This document shows, piece after piece, positions 42,639 to 55,079 of a DNA stretch of 64,000 bases (positions within the stretch are counted from its first letter, which is position 1; every line of letters begins with the position of its first letter). Under the pieces are notes generated by a model. It ran no database searches, was not told where the DNA came from, and worked only from the letters and a program-made list of their open reading frames with translations. Both the position numbers and the translations under genes were made by a program. Origin of the DNA: Pogostemon cablin (lineage: Eukaryota > Streptophyta > Magnoliopsida > Lamiales > Lamiaceae); assembly GCA_023678885.1 (NCBI GenBank), contig CM042972.1:11800501-11864500 (forward strand), given 5' to 3'.

Positions 42639-45600
42639 TTAATCTTCATCATCATCTGCAAGCACAATACCCAGAAACAAGAAAATATCATGCAAAGGTA
42701 CCAGATGAACAAAAGCAAGTGACAAGATAACATGACAATGATAATGTCAAGCAGCAAGTAATCTCATCGAGTTATATAAACCTCCTGGAATTTGAACACT
42801 ATGCTCACCCTGCTAAATGTTTTTAATATCATCTTATAAGTCATCTCATCCCACAATCATATATTTGGCCAACTTCAAAATCAGCAATAGAAAGACTTGC
42901 CCACATTAACCCTCCACTAGCATATATGTAAATAATCAGTAATCATCAGATTGACAATTAGGTATTCACATTCAACTCATTCAGGTTATTAGGCTATACA
43001 TTATTACCTGAATTTAATTTAAGATAACATACAATTTTTCTTTTTTCATATGATTCCTTGCTAAGTCTACATACCAAGTATGTCACCATCGAAATACATA
43101 GGGGCACGAGCTCATGCTCTGCTTTTTCTGATTTCAGTCAAAAGATGCTCAATTTGAAGAGAAAGAGGATGATAGGGATGATAACTATCATGAATCATGA
43201 TGATTATTGATCAGTTTGCAAACCATTTGAAACTTGATAACCTTTTGAAACTTGGGATTTTTTTTGTTATTGGCTTATTGTCTATTAATGTTGAGGATTT
43301 GAACTTTGAAGTTATTTATGTATTGATTTTCTATGGGCTATTATGTTATTCATGAGTTATTATGAGTTGTTACTTGTTATGTGATTTTTACCTTTATTTT
43401 GTTATGTAAATATTTTGTAAGTAGGATATACTCATGTATTCAAGTAGTAGAAACTTGTACAAGAGTCGTGCGCCTCAGCGTGCCTGCCGACTCAGGCTCC
43501 AACAGAGCCCATGCGCCTCTCACCTCTAACAACTATGAGAATTATTCAATAATGCCAACTGCGATATTTTAGGAATATTATGAATAATCAGCGAGTTTAA
43601 TAGAACCTGCTCTGAGACTTCAAGAAGGTGCTTCACTAAACTCGTTGAAAATATCTTAAAATATAAAAGTAACCATCATCATTACATACTCTCAAAAAAA
43701 AAAAAGTATCTCGATGTGTCTTCTTTTAGATTAAATTGTTATTATCATCTTTTTGATGCAATAACACTTGTTATTAAATTATTTTTATCAATTCAGTCAT
43801 CTATACTTCGTTAAAGAGCACCTCCAAACTTATCTTATATATGAACAATGTTCCTTATTATAAAGAGTCGGATAATTAAAAATCTTTTCCAAAAACATCT
43901 TTAATATAACTTTTATGTTTAGACAATAAATTTCACTCTCAAAATTTAGAGAGCCAAAACTACTGTTCGTAATTTATTGTATTAAATATTACAATACTCC
44001 CAATACTTTATAACTATAAATTCTCTTTACACGAATGCATAATTGAACAATTCTAGAAAAAACATTTTCAAGCTCCCACAAACATAGATCCAAATAGTAT
44101 AATTGACTTTTTTCCCAACTCAATTCCCCATATCCCAACTTTCCACTATCGAATACTTTGTTGAAATTGAATACTAGATAACCAAACAAAAATAAAAAAT
44201 AAAAAAAATCCATGCCTAAAAAAATACACTACTTTAAAAAAATTGAGGGAAATAATTGAATGTTGTAGATGAAAGAAAGAGAAAATTATATAAAGAGAAA
44301 TAAATATTGTGTTATAAGAGTGTGTAAAATAAAGAAAAAAGGAGAATATTCAAGACTAACTAATAAGCACCAATGAGTCAGGTTAAATAGAAATCAGCCA
44401 ATATTGATCTCGTATAATCAGTCGTAGTCTTGTTAAAGAATTTGGAGAAGGGACGAAATTCAAGCCTCCAGCTCTCCAAATTCATTCTAGCAACTACTCA
44501 TTTCCTATATCAACTTAACCCAATTACTAACTTAACACAAATAAACACACATATCTTAAATCTAAATATCATTAAACTTCTACCACAATCCACTTTGTTT
44601 CTTTTAAATTTTAGCTTGACAAAGCCTTAACACATACAAACACCCCATATCTTAAATCTAAAATACCATCAAATTTCTACCACAATCCACTTTGTTTCTT
44701 TAAAATCTTAACTTCACAAAGCCTGAACTTAAAAATTATTTTCATTCAAATTTCAGAATAATCTGAAAAATTAGGCACTCGGCACTCCGAGTGGGTGGCT
44801 AAAAAGCTATGAAAAGATATCCCCAACCATAACTTGAATGTTTATTTTGACAAATTATAAACACCCGTTTCTGAACACAAATACACAATCAAGTCAATTT
44901 AAAATAACAACAAATACAAATTAAGTTGTCGAAATAAATCTGTGATGTATATATAGTCTTCTGAGATCAAGAATTGAAAAGAAAAAAGACAAATAAGGTT
45001 ATTAAAAAAAAAAAAAATAGCAACCGCAAAGGTTAGTGCAACGATACCAAGCATGCACCATTTTAAAATGTTTAAGATATTTTTATGGTAGTATATGGTG
45101 AATCCCAACATTAGAGGATGGAGCACTAATAAATGGTACATCATTTTCAATAAATCTTGATTCATGGATCTAAATTTTGGATGAACTTGTTTTAGCAGTA
45201 GGAGAAACCACAATCTACTTGACAGGATATTACCAATGGCATTCAGTTCCCATTTGCTCATTTGCATGGGAAACAAAATCTGAAATCTTTGAAGAGCTTC
45301 AAGGAGATTTCATAGCACATTAATAACTAAAAAAAGCAGTTGTGCATAAAGCTTCAGACAAGCCTACAAGCAATCTCTAAGATTGATTGTTCACTAAGAG
45401 AGTGCAAGGTATGATTGCAGGCCTGCCCCAAACCGCTCGCCTCCAAGTTTATAATCAAGACATAAAGGATATTAGATTTGATGCACTGAATTGAGTTATA
45501 CACTGTTCACTAAGTAACGAAAGTAAATACTACTATTTAACTAGTGCGTTGTAATAGAAAAACCTTCTACAAACAGGTTGATAGTTTGCAGATAGGAGGC

Positions 45601-46281
45601 AGATGATGAGAGAACACGGAGTAAAATAGGAGACAAGTTAGGGTACAGAAATTACTATAAGGTACTCAACGGTCAAAACAGCTGCGGATCTCTTCATTAT
45701 CTATTCGAAGTAATGAAATTACTTCCCAGTTCCAAAACTATTTAACACAAACACACATTCTTAAAGCCAAAAATGATTTATATTTATGTCAATATATAAA
45801 GCCCTAAGGTAGCTACAAAATCCATTGAAGCACACGGATAGTAACATTGTCCAGCGTGAAGCGGAATCCCCAGTAAAATTTCACCAATCCAAATCAAATT
45901 TGTGATTCAAAATAGCAAGTAAAAAGGACAAATAGAATCCGAAGAGTATAAAGAAATAATTTTTATAATTAATTTACCGAAATAGCGGCGTTCATTGGCT
46001 TCTTTGGCCCTGAGGAGTATCTTGTCGAGGTCCTCCTGAGCCTTTGCGTCAAATTTGACCAACTGGTTCGCGAATACCACCCCCAAACCCATTCCCAACA
46101 CATGCTCCCACGGATCTGCAATACCGCAATCAAATTTTTTCTTGTTTCTCAGGAAAAAATAAGTCAACTAAGGATGAAGGATTTACTTACGGCGCATGTA
46201 AGGAAGCTTGCGGAGAGCATTTGAGTACATCTGGGTTGTTAAACCCAGCAGAGCTCCTACCATTATTGCGCTTATCGGCAT
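42639..46281 (-). CDS. Small mitochondrial membrane protein, complex I B9/NDUFA3-type (putative)
   Basis: Three coding exons: 46191-46281, 45978-46115 and 42639-42655. They join through GT-AG sites into 246 bases, 81 residues plus stop. The product starts MPISAIMVGALLGLTTQMYS, has LRKLPYMRHPWEHV at the first junction, then a hydrophobic GMGLGVVFANQLV, an amphipathic AQEDLDKILLRAKEANERRY and an acidic end FDDDED. Length, single membrane segment and wording fit a conserved plant protein that I recall as the B9 (NDUFA3-like) subunit of mitochondrial NADH dehydrogenase; this functional name is from memory and less certain than the gene itself. The last exon has only 17 bases. The ATG is the only good start, preceded by a purine-rich leader. 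Confidence 0.82.
44500..44735. repeat. Imperfect tandem duplication of about 107 bp
   Basis: TATCTTAAATCTAAA and TACCACAATCCACTTTGTTT recur in order in the two copies, within the second intron of the small gene. Confidence 0.8.
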
Positions 46282-46845
46282 CCTTTCCTTCCTCTTACCC
46301 CCCTCTCGATTTTCTCGTTGTGCCCCAGCTAAGTACTCTGGTAGCCCATAATAAGGGAAAATGGTTATGATATACAGACTTATACGGTGTTTGGTAGTTA
46401 ACATTGGTTAATTTAGGGCCCGATACAAACAATTGGGCCCGGTGTTAAATGGTTTTGCCTTTTGCACAGCTCATCTCGCCAAGTTAAGATTGGTACTAGA
46501 CTCTACATTCTCTCAAGCGAATGAAAAGACTGCCTAATTCAAATTCCGGTATAACAACTCACAATCAAAATGGTAAAGCCTCAGATCCCATTCCACCTCG
46601 ATAAACAATACAATTGGTCGAAAATTCTAAATACAAATTATCGCCACGGTAAGATACATACCAAAGAAAGTTTAACAGCACAGTAGCGCAAAACCTCGCA
46701 AATCAACTTTCCGAAGCAGAAACTCAACACCTCGAGGGTTTCTAAGATTCCGATGACAGCAAAATCGGGGCAATTTTTATGTCACTTTAATGGAGAAGTA
46801 TATCGCAGAGGGTGCTGAGAATTCGAGGAAGAGAGATTAGAACGT

Positions 46846-46860
46846 ACCTCTGTAAGAAGA
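46846..46860 (-). other. Putative 5' untranslated exon end with splice donor
   Basis: The minus strand reads TCTTACAGAG then GTACGT, a good donor (GT at 46846-46847). It would end a leader exon of the gene that starts at 46281. The exon would continue upstream past the retrotransposon to about 48850. No transcript data are available. Confidence 0.4.
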
Positions 46861-47242
46861 TGTTGTGAATCGATCAAAGAAAGAAAAGAAAACGAATAAC
46901 ACCAAATGATTATAGTGGTTCGGCAAATTGCCTACGTCCACTAAGGGAGAAGAATATCTTATTGATCAAGATTTGAATAATAAACTTAGATCTCATATAA
47001 ACTCTAATCTTATTGGAATATATGGATGATATATGAACTGCGGTATCTTGTCTTATATAGACTCTTTAACTTGCATAGCAAGCTATCCTCAATACCTAAG
47101 CTCATTAACCTTGGCAGCTCATTCTTACAACACTCGATCATAACCCTTGATCTATATCCCTTGATATATATATTGATCATCTAACCTATCTTCCACGTGT
47201 TATATTGTTGACTTAACGTATACAAGCGTCTACCTCTCAACA
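46861..47242 (-). repeat. 3' LTR of the short retrotransposon
   Basis: It is 382 bases and nearly identical to the other LTR apart from small indels. Confidence 0.93.
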
Positions 47243-48390
47243 ATACTCCACCTTAGACCTTGCATGTATCTACCTGGAGACCTTGCATTACCGCACCAAT
47301 GCTCTTACTCTTCTTCTCCCACTTGCTACATTACGATGCAGCCACCCTTATCCACTGTTTTAACGAGTTCAGCAAATTCATCTACTGTTTAAAAGGGAAC
47401 AGCAACCGCAACCCTCCTTTTGCATCATTACTCCACCTTGAGTAGCAACCTTTCACCATTGCTCCACCTTGAGCAATATCCTCCACCTCAGAAGAGCAGC
47501 TGCTGCATCAGTTCCTCACCACACCATGAGGTTCTAATCTTTTGCCAATGAGCCATCGTCGATCACCTATGGAGAGAAGCTACCGCTTCCGACCACTTTC
47601 GAGCGTCGCCTAATTTCTTTGCTGAAGCGTTGCTCGCCTAAGACCAACTTTAATCTGACTTGAATCCCTCCCGAATTGTGTATGTGAATATTAAAATCTA
47701 CGACCCAACTCCCACAATTCTCCAAGGATCCCATCAATGGTCTTTCCCCATTGATCTTATCATTCCGTCGAGAAGAATTCCAAGAATTCATCTCTTCGAA
47801 CCGCCTCTTCAAACCACCGTCCAAAGAACGACACCCTATCCCTCTTGCTAATCTGCAAGAGTCACCTTCTTTCTTGACCATCCATCGCTTTCTTCATCAT
47901 CACTCCGAAATCCTCCATGAACTCCTTGACGTCGAAACCAACAACACCAACCCAATTTCTGTTCAATGTTCAAATCTCTTGGGACCTTAGAACCCGATCT
48001 TCACTGTCCAGAATCAACGGCTATATGTCCTGTACGTGTTGTTAAAATTACAGCTCGATCCAACTGCTGGTTTGTGAGAAACGACCCTTTAACCACGGCT
48101 GCGCAGAATCGAATCGCCCAAAAACCTGACTTCGGTTTTCGGCTTATTCCTCAACACAGAGCACCAAAAATGATCTCCACTGTTCAGAATGTAGATCAAC
48201 AAGTTCTGAATATCCTGACAAAATTTCATCTCGATCCAACGGTTGAAACTCTGCATCTCTGTAATATTTCTGCGCATGGACTTCTCTAAAAAAACGTGAA
48301 TTCCTTCTTGTTTTTGCCTTCTTTCCCGCACCTTTTCGCTTCTTCTTTCTTTGATCGTCCCTATTTCCGTTTCCCACAGAAGGTGCCAGT

Positions 48391-48794
48391 TGTTGTGAAT
48401 CGATCAAAGAAATAAAAGAAAACGAATAACACCAAAGAAAATGAATAACACCAAAGGATTATAGTGGTTCGACAAATTGTCTACGTCCACCAAGGGAAAA
48501 GAATATCTTATTGATCAATATTACAACAATGAATAATAAACTTAGATCTCATATAAACCTTAATCTTATTGGAATATATGGATGATATATGAACTGCAAT
48601 ATCTTGTCTTATATTGTCTTATATAGACTCTTTAACTTGCATAGCAAGCTATCCTCAATACCTAAGCCCATTAACCTTGGCAGCCCATTCTTACAACACT
48701 CGATCATAACCCTTGATCTATATATTGATCATCCAACCTATCTTCCACGTGTTATATTGTTGACTTAACGTATGCAAGCGTCTACCTCTCAACA
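48391..48794 (-). repeat. 5' LTR of the short retrotransposon
   Basis: It is 404 bases. It is longer than its partner partly because of a short tandem duplication of the GAATAACACCAAAG word. Confidence 0.93.
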
Positions 48795-48974
48795 GAAGAT
48801 TTGGCGCCCGCTTCCCTGATCTCGTGCTCAATAACTCAACATATGGCACTCAGTCCATTTTGTTCATATTTGTGACTTTTACGGAAAGGGTGCTGATGTT
48901 GTCTAATGGCATATACCTCCCTAAATTTTTTTATTATTATTATTTTTCACTCGAGAAATCATCTCATTTGTGAT

Positions 48975-49666
48975 CAGTGACGGTGCCAGAATTTTTGTCG
49001 AGAGGGCCCAAATAATACGCATAGAAATATTTTTTTCATATACCATTTTTACACACGTGGTTTAAAATAAGTTGATTTAGGTGCGTAACGTAAGACAAAG
49101 TGGAGATAAATTGGATAACTTAGACAAAAAATAATAATAATAAAGTTGTTAGAATTTATAAATAAGATGTAAGAAATAAGTTAGCTGTCTTATTCTTACT
49201 ATTAATTAAAGGTGAAAAAATGTGCTAGAGGACTAAAAGGAAAAATGTGCAATAAATACTCGGTATAAATGGAATATCATTTAATTAAAAGAGATATAAA
49301 AATATTAAAGAAAACATGTTATACCATCTAATTAAAAGAGAATAAAAATATTAAAAAAAACATGTTAAAAGTATATTAATAAAAACACAATATTACGGAA
49401 GAAAAAAAAAACTCCACTAAAACATAAAATAAAATAAATATATATAAATATTAGATGGGAAAGAAAAAATAAACTAAATAGAGAGAGAATATTTTTAAAT
49501 AAAAAAAATGTGGTAACGTTGAACACATGACCTTCCTTAGTGAAGAGAATGTGTAAACCACTTGGCTACAATATTAGTTAGTAAAATTTTATTACATATA
49601 TAGTAATTATTTTTAAAAATTGAGGGGGACCCAGTGCCCCCTGGCCCAACTCTGGCTCCGTCCCTG
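48975..49666. mobile_element. Non-autonomous hAT-like element
   Basis: The ends CAGTGACGGTGCCAGAA and CTCTGGCTCCGTCCCTG are inverted repeats flanked by a perfect 8-bp duplication, TTTGTGAT. Subterminal GAGAGGGCCC and GGCCC-type words are present. There is no transposase. Confidence 0.9.
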
Positions 49667-49677
49667 TTTGTGATGTA

Positions 49678-49843
49678 CTCCCTCCGTCCCAGATAAAATA
49701 GGTGCATTTGCTTTTTGCATGTAGATTAAGGAGGGTAGTGGTGAGACATTGGTGGACCCTTTTTACTAAGAGAGGAAAATTGTGCAATTTGGACGGGACG
49801 CACAATATAGTAAAACGATGCTATTTGAGTGGAACGGAGGGAG
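49678..49843. mobile_element. Stowaway-type MITE
   Basis: The ends CTCCCTCCGTCCCAGAT and AGTGGAACGGAGGGAG are inverted and flanked by TA. It lies 11 bases from the hAT-like element. Confidence 0.85.
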
Positions 49844-49845
49844 TA

Positions 49846-51106
49846 TTTAAGTATTGAGATACAGTGTGTTGATGTAGAGTGGTTAAAAAATCCAAATTAT
49901 GTAGAGTCAACCGATTAATAAAAAAATAAATAAAAATAGGATTTATTACTTTCAATTACACCATATGAAGTGTTATTATTGTTAGCTACATAAGTTCAAA
50001 TTTATTACTATGAGATACAAAAAGTTGAAATAATATACCTTAATTAAATATTTAAAATTAGATTTGATCTATTATTGGTGAGATCACCTTCCTGTTTTTA
50101 CGCCAATTAATTTATCGCATCCCCCTTTCTCTCTAACTTTTTTATTTAAGACATCACTCTCTTCTCATCTAATTAATAAGTGGTAAACTTGCGTCTGCCA
50201 CACATCACGCTGCAACACATTGTGTCATCAAAGCTGCCGAAGGATCGATATCGCCACAGACGTGCCATTGACGAAGGATCCACTGCCAATTAGGCTGCCG
50301 CTCAACCAATCTGGTTCATCAATCCCTAACGACGATACTCACCAGATCTTAGTTTAAAAGTAGTTGCAAAATGGGCAATGGAGATGGTAATTTATGGGAT
50401 TGATTTAAGAAGTTCATTTGATTTATGAAATTTTCCCTCATAATGAAGAATCTAGAATTGTTAAAGAGAATCGAGAGTTGTTGAAGAGGATTAGAGTTGC
50501 TACTCCAATTGGAGTTAAAAGCCACAAGAATTCCATACGCCTTTGTATAGTTGTTTGTAAAGATTTAAAATATACATTAGTTGTGAAGCAATGTAACTAT
50601 GTTGTGCAAATTATATTCAATTGTGCAAAATATTTAACGGATTATGCAGTACATTAGTTGTGCAACAATATAACTATGGTATGAAGATTAACAAAAAATA
50701 TTGATTCTCTTTACTGTGTTGTACAACGATATTATGCGCCAATCTAATTTATAGTTATTAATCTGATATTACATTTATTTTTTTATAAGAAAGTGAACTC
50801 TCCTGATTGGGTTGTGCAATAATATATAACTAGTTGTGCAATATTATGCAGTGGTTGTGCAATATTATTCAGATAAATATAAATTGTGATATAAATATAT
50901 TGCAAAACACGGGAAAAAATCTGGAAAAAAAAGATTACAAAAAGATTATATTTTGAAATGTGGCGTGGATTAAAAATGGCAAGAAAATTAGATAAAGATT
51001 ATATTTTGTGAAATCGTTGTGCTATAATTTTGGGATATTAATATATCTTTATTATTTTAAACATAATTTGGTGAAGGGATAAAATTAGCATTGTACAAAT
51101 TAATTT
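49846..51106. other. AT-rich spacer with repeated TTGTGCAA words
   Basis: From 50560 to 50890 the word GTTGTGCAA(T/C)A occurs at least six times in one orientation. No gene is recognised. Confidence 0.4.
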
Positions 51107-51981
51107 TGTACCTGACACTTGAATTTTATTGCCTATTAAAGGAAAATATGTGGCAAATGAATGTAATAATTATCAATTAATTGTTTATTTATTAAGGGAT
51201 TTAAATATATAAATTCCTAAAATAAATTAGTGAATAATTAATAATTGCCCAAGCCCGCAGAATCAGGTCAAATCAATGATCAACCAATCAAATTGTGAGT
51301 TATATATGGGGCATCCTCACACTTCACTTATATAAAGAGCCCTCCACAATTCAATCCATACACACTAAAACATCTGAAGACACAGACGCTTCAGAATAGA
51401 TCAAGAATACGAGCAGTACTCCATTGAGATCTTCAAGTATCTTCAATTCAAGAACAGCCTCCGATCAGAGATCAAGGTGCCAAGCCCCTCCAATCCGGCA
51501 TTCTTCCAGCCAACAGCCTCCGATCAGAGATCAAGGTGTCAAGCCACTTCGATCCGGCGTTCTTTCAGCTAACAACCTCCGATCAGAGATTAAGGTGTCA
51601 GCCCCTCCAATCTGACGTTCTTTCAGTCAACCGCCTCCGATCAGAGATAAGGTGTCAAGCTCCTCTGATCCGGCATTCTCTCTAGTTAATGTTCAATCCG
51701 AAAAAAGGCTTAACGCCTCCGGATCAACATCACAAGACTTTACATCCGAGCTCGGATAAGCTTCATCTGAAGATCCAGCTCAACACACGCTGTCAGCACA
51801 GTCCACATACAGTCAACACACACTCCAGGTCAATTCAGTCAAATTAGTTCGAGAGAAGAATTAGATGATTGATTGGAGATTTGTAATTCGCTTAAATGCT
51901 CTTTCAAATTAAATCCGTCTGGATTATTTTTGTACCCCAATTTATATTTATTTCATCATAAATACAAAACTTGTTGTTACA
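51107..51981 (+). repeat. 5' LTR with internal minisatellite
   Basis: It has a TATATAAAG at 51329 and about five copies of a 55-60-bp unit with CCTCCGATCAGAGAT between 51460 and 51700. Confidence 0.88.
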
Positions 51982-52044
51982 AAATTTGGCACGCCCTGTG
52001 GGACCGTCTCTACTTCTCATCTCTTCTCTCTACAAGTACAAATA

Positions 52045-53384
52045 ATGACTCCTCTTAGGATCGCGATCAAAAGGTCATCTACCTCAAAACCTTCAGAGCT
52101 GCAAGCTGTGAAGACTCAAATGATGACTCCATTAAAGATTGCGATAAGAAGGCCTATTGCATCAAAACCTTCAAAGTTGCAAACTGACAAGGTTGAAGAC
52201 TTTACAAGAAGTATGCCCGAAGGCTCCTCAAAGACAAACCATGTGGTGGGGATTACTCTCAATAAGCCATTGCAGGGCGATAAAGATGGTGATGATGGCT
52301 CTGTCTGCTCAACTCCTTGCTCCACGCCAAGCTCACCACCTGCCTCAATTGAAGCTGCAGTGATGACGATAAGTGCTATGACCATTGAGGGATCAACTCT
52401 CAAGTATGGACTCAATAAACACATGGAAGCTCAAGGTGTAAAGATCTCCGTACTTATGAAGAAAATGAATAATGCGGAGAAAAGCCATACAAATAAGAAA
52501 TAAGTTGAGGATGAGCACGAGGAAGAAGACTCGACGAAACATCATTCACCTGAAAAGAAGCAAGTTGAGGAAAAAGTGGAAGTTTCAGCTGACGGAATGC
52601 TTCATATCAACCAATTAAAGAACATCATCATAGAGACGATAAAAGACAAGTTTGAAGTAAGCTCTAAATCTTCTGCCACCTAAAAAAAGCTATATACAAA
52701 GAGAATTGACAACTTGAGGATGTCAACTGACTACCAACCTCCCAAGTTTCAACAATTCGACGGTAAAGGCAATCCAAGACAACATGTGACGTACTTCGTC
52801 ATACATGCAATGATGCGGGGACCTACGGAGATCACATGGTGAGGCAATTCATCCGATCTCTAAAAAGAAATGCCTTCGATTGGTATATCTACTTGGAAGC
52901 TAACTCCATTGACAGCTGGGGATAAAAAGTATTCATCAACCATTTCTATAGCACACGAAGAATTATTAGTATGATGGAGCTTACAAATACTCATCAAAGT
53001 GATGAAGAATATGCCATCGATTACATCAATAGATGGAGGAGCTTAAGCCTCAATTGCAAAGAAAAACTGTCAGAAACTTCAGCTATTGAAATGTGCATTC
53101 AAGGGATGCAGTGGAATCTTCGCTACATACTCCAAGGAATTCGTCCTAAAACTTTTGAAGAGTTAGCTACAAGAGTTCACGACATGGAGTTAAGCCTGAC
53201 ATAAAATGACATCGAATGACCTTCTATTCAGGACTCTTACAAGTTTAAAGACATGCCTTCTGATGAGCTCGTGGAAGAGAAACCGCAAACAAAGACTACA
53301 GTTTCCATAAGGATTCATAGAAATGAAATGGAAGTAAGAGAAAATTGTGCATCCCAAGATTGGGCCAATGAACTATAAATCTCC
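52045..53384 (+). pseudogene. Retrotransposon Gag (degenerate)
   Basis: An open 152-codon N-terminal part (52045-52503) is rich in K, S and P. Beyond a stop, the frame continues with PPKFQQFDGKGNPRQHVTYF, VFINHFYSTRRIISMMEL, DEEYAIDYINRWRSLSLNC and GMQWNLRYILQGIRPKTFEE. These match the retrotransposon gag domain of plant Ty3/gypsy elements, which packages the RNA in virus-like particles. At least three stops break it. No zinc knuckle or protease follows; the sequence passes straight into a tandem-repeat block. Confidence 0.75.
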
Positions 53385-53389
53385 CAAGT

Positions 53390-53850
53390 CAAAGCTCCTT
53401 GACATGAGCTAAAACTGTCTGTAATATGCTCCTTGATATGAGCTTAAACTATTTGAAATCTCTCAAGTCCACATAATGCTCCTTGGCACGAGCTAAAACT
53501 ATCCACATGATGCTCCTTGATACGAGCTAAAACTATCTAAAATTCCTCAGTACAATGCTCCTTGATAAGAGTTTAAACTATATAAAATCTTCAAGTTACA
53601 CTCCTTGATATGAGTATAAACTATCTACACATCAAATCAAATCTCCTTGGGAGGAGAATAAACTCTCTACACACAAAGCTCCTCAACATGAGTGAAAAAT
53701 GTCCACGCAAGGCTCCTTGACACGAGTATAAATTATCTACAAGTTCAAATTCAAGACTCATTGACACAAGTATAAACTGTCAGCATATTCAATTCAATGC
53801 TCCTTGACACACGAGCCTAAAATGCATGTTACTCCTGGCCAGCATGAGAA
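53390..53850 (+). repeat. Tandem-like array of a GCTCCTTGAYAYGAG unit
   Basis: About 11 copies of a motif reading GCTCCTTGACACGAGCTAAA and variants recur every 33-48 bases, between gag and the 3' LTR of the element. Confidence 0.85.
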
Positions 53851-54094
53851 TAAAATGTGTACAACACCCCCATCCAAACCAAATAATGTTCCTTTGAACT
53901 ACGTTATGACTTGATCCTCTTCAATGAGGTACATAAACAGCTTAGCACTCTGCTAAGTTCAGTCATAATTCAGGCTATTCATATCAAGTTGGTGAGGCAA
54001 GCAATAAAATTTAATCATGTTGATCAAGAATGGATTATCGCAATTTATTCAGTTCAACACAAAGGCGTCCGTTAACAAAATGCAAGGGGGCATT

Positions 54095-55079
54095 TATAGG
54101 CACTTGAATTTTATTGCCTATTAAAGGAAAATATGCGGCAAATTAATGTAATAATTATCAATTAATTGTTTATTTATTAAGAAATTTAAATAAATAAATT
54201 TCTAAAATAAATTAGTGAATAATAATTGATAATTGGGACATATCAAGTTAAATAAGCCAAAGCCCGCAGAATCAGGTCAAATCAAGGATCAACCAATCAA
54301 ATTGCGAGTTATATATAGGGCATCCTCACCCTTCACCTATGTAGGGAGCCCTCCTCCATTCATTCCAGACATACTAAAACATCTGAAAACATAGACGCTT
54401 CTGAAGAGATCAAGAATACGAGCAGTGCTCCATTGAGATCTTCAAGCATCTTCAAGTCAAGAACAACCTCCGATCAGTGAGCAAGGTGTTAAGCCCCTCC
54501 GATCCGGCGTTCTTCCAGCCAACAGCCTCCGATCAGAGATCAAGGTGTCAAGCCACTTTGATCCAATGTTCTTCCAGCCAACAGCCTCCGATCAGAGATT
54601 AAGGTGTCAAGCCCCTCCGATCCAACGTTTTTTCAGTCAACCGCCTCTAATCAGAGATAAAGGTGTTAAGCCTCTCCGATCCGGTATTCTTCCAGCCAAC
54701 CACCTCTAATCAGAGATAAAGGTGTCAAGCCCTTCCAATTCGATATTCTCTCTAATCAACGTTCAATCCGAACAAAGGCTTAACGCCTCTGGATCAACGT
54801 CACAAAACATTACATCCGAGCTCAAACAAACTTCATCTGAAGATCCAACTCAACACACGCTGTCAACACAGTCAGCACAGTCAACATACAGTCAACACAC
54901 ACTCCAGTCAAAGTCAAGTCAACAAGTCAAGTCAAGCCAAATTGGTTCGAGAGAAGAATCAAATGATTGATTGGAGATTTGTAACCTGCTTAAATACTCT
55001 TTCAAATTAAATTCGTCTGGATTATCTTTGTACCCCAATTTGTATTTATTTCAACATAAATACAAAATTTGTTGTTACA
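54095..55079 (+). repeat. 3' LTR with internal minisatellite
   Basis: It corresponds to 51107-51981 but is about 110 bases longer, partly from an extra copy of the CCTCCGATCAGAGAT unit and AGTCAACA repeats. Confidence 0.88.

Larger units (their letters stand above)
46861..48794 (-). mobile_element. Short LTR retrotransposon (copia/TRIM-like), GAAGA target duplication
   Basis: Two LTRs (46861-47242 and 48391-48794) start TGTTGAGAGG and end CACAACA on the minus strand. Both outer flanks carry GAAGA. Next to the 5' LTR (minus sense) is a primer-site-like ACTGGCACCTTCTGTGGGAA. Next to the 3' LTR is AAGGTGGAGTAT, like the copia polypurine tract. The 1148-bp interior has no gag or pol I can recognise but repeats CTCAAGGTGGAG words, so the element is non-autonomous. 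The upstream LTR has an extra duplication of about 20 bp (AATAACACCAAAG). Confidence 0.93.
51107..55079 (+). mobile_element. Non-autonomous LTR retrotransposon with gag only
   Basis: The two LTRs (51107-51981 and about 54095-55079) share ends TGTA/TATA and TTGTTACA. After the 5' LTR comes TTTGGCACGCCCTGTGGGAC, a leader/primer-site motif of Ty3-type elements. Before the 3' LTR is the polypurine tract TGCAAGGGGGCA. The interior has a broken gag and a tandem-repeat block but no protease, RT or integrase. Length is about 4.0 kb. No clear target duplication is seen. Confidence 0.88.

Noticed and set aside
43580..43655. Possible miRNA-like hairpin between CGAGTTTA and TAAACTCG
   Set aside because: Only the 8-bp outer stem pairs well; the inner arms do not, so it lacks a microRNA precursor structure.
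44899..45276. 125-codon minus-strand open frame rich in hydrophobic residues
   Set aside because: It lies in the second intron of the complex I-type gene. Another frame of the same stretch also looks protein-like, and neither matches a family I know. Treated as chance or a very decayed remnant.
51424..51615. Open frame with SDQRSRCQAPPIRHSS repeats
   Set aside because: It translates the LTR minisatellite of the gag-only retroelement.
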